DNA of 64,000 nucleotides from Trochalopteron elliotii (Eukaryota > Chordata > Aves > Passeriformes > Leiothrichidae). The DNA lies in NCBI GenBank assembly GCA_024734555.1, contig JANPWX010000097.1, forward strand, positions 2,527,048-2,591,047. Reading direction: 5' to 3'. Position 1 is the stretch's first letter; each line of letters begins with the position of its first letter. The notes under the pieces are model-generated. The model was not told the DNA's origin. It made no database searches and was given only the letters and a program-made list of their open reading frames with translations. A program made the position numbers and the translations under genes. Below, piece by piece: positions 63,051 through 64,000 of the stretch.

Positions 63051-63815
63051 CTATTTAAAGCCTGCTGAGGAACTTAGACACTGACTGTGGAAATGGGGTG
63101 GAGGGAAGGGAAGGGAAAGAAGGAAAAACTCCCAAAGAGTCACTCTAACCCAAGAGACCTGTCTCACAAGACTCTCAGCACTGATGAAGTGAAGGGGAGT
63201 TTTTTTCTTGAAAACTCCTCTGAAAGCTTCAGGCACTGGGGAGTGTGCACTGAGGGAGGCTGTTGGGAGGACAGGGTGCCTGGTGGAGTCACAGTGACCT
63301 GATGAGCACTTATCTGGACTTGCTGAACCTTCTCCTTGACTGTGTTGTGAGTCGGGCTTCATAAGCATCACTTCAAGACAGGGTTTTAAAGAAGGATTAA
63401 AACTCTGTAGATATTCACAGGGAACTCCTCTCAGGTAGCAGTCTGAATTGGAAAGAGAAATGCTATCTGAGAATACTGCCTTCCTCTCATCATGTCCCTG
63501 TGGCTTTCTGAACAGAGGTACATCCCATGTGTCATGTGAAACTGAGGCAGACTCATGTCCTGCCATGCAAAAGGTGTGTGTGGTTTGGGAGGCAGAGGAA
63601 TTAGACCTCATGACAAGCAGAATCACCAGAAAGGGGTGAATGTCACCACAGTTTGTCTCAATGAGATCTTTGATGAAGTGAGAGTAATGATAACTTTGAC
63701 ATTTTAAGGAAATCTCCCCGCCTCGGCAGCGTTTCCGCTGATGATAGAGCCACTTCTCAGAGCAGATATTGTAAACAACAAGCACAGTTAGCTTGTTCAG
63801 TGCCATGTGTCTCAC
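63051..63815 (-). other. Longest open frame in the window, 254 codons, unrecognised
   Basis: Open for 765 bases. The product would be Ser/His/Cys-rich with no signal peptide, membrane segment or domain I recognise. Its last part (FFLLSLPFPPPHFHSQC) is simply the complement of a G-rich tract. From stop-codon frequency alone a frame this long is uncommon in a window this size but not impossible. It could be an exon of an unknown gene, a lncRNA frame, or chance. Confidence 0.18.
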
Positions 63816-64000
63816 TGAGAACTTACCCCTTTGGAGCGAAAGATTTTACACAGCCAGTGTGCACCACTGCAAAATAACATTTGGTACCTGGCCAAAAAAT
63901 GAACTTACAGCTGAAGTAGCTTTGATCACTGCTGATAGCTGTGCTGTTAAATGTTGCTTGCTCCAGATCAAAAGCAGCCAACCTTCCAGAGCCTGACAGG

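Overview
This is vertebrate nuclear DNA, most likely from a bird and probably a passerine. CR1 LINE 3' ends are recognisable at about 1.7, 13.8-14.6 and 49.1 kb. At 15.2 kb there is a short SINE with a tRNA-Ile-like head joined to a CR1-like tail, the architecture of the passerine TguSINE1 family. Base composition is AT-leaning with short microsatellites. There are no bacterial-style gene arrays, CRISPR arrays or prophages.

Left part (1 to about 16.9 kb): the minus strand carries one gene I recognise with confidence, UNC93A, an MFS-like multi-pass membrane protein. Seven coding exons were placed by protein similarity, GT/AG splice sites and matching codon phases: 16550-16464, 13210-13029, 12263-12034, 9079-8954, 6591-6374, 5241-5106 and 3539-3408. 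Together they give 370 complete codons with no frameshift or stop. The C-terminal exon (about 85-90 residues in human) was not found in 1-3407 and probably lies beyond the left edge. The introns hold a CR1 3' end, the SINE and a small GC/CpG-rich patch.

Right part (about 17-64 kb): I recognise no protein-coding gene. The roughly 47 kb 5' of UNC93A looks intergenic, or like introns of something I cannot identify. It contains one degraded non-LTR reverse-transcriptase fragment (36.1-36.35 kb), a CR1 fragment, microsatellites, and several AT-rich blocks dense in homeobox, POU, TCF and GATA-like words that resemble conserved non-coding elements. There are a few unrecognised open frames, the longest 254 codons at 63.1-63.8 kb, and some minus-strand segments flanked by good splice signals that could be exons of a non-coding or unknown transcript.

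I found no clear evidence of a novel multi-gene system. The items most worth checking are the RT relic, the 254-codon frame, the candidate minus-strand exons and the CNE-like blocks. All similarity statements come from memory of protein and repeat families; no search was run.
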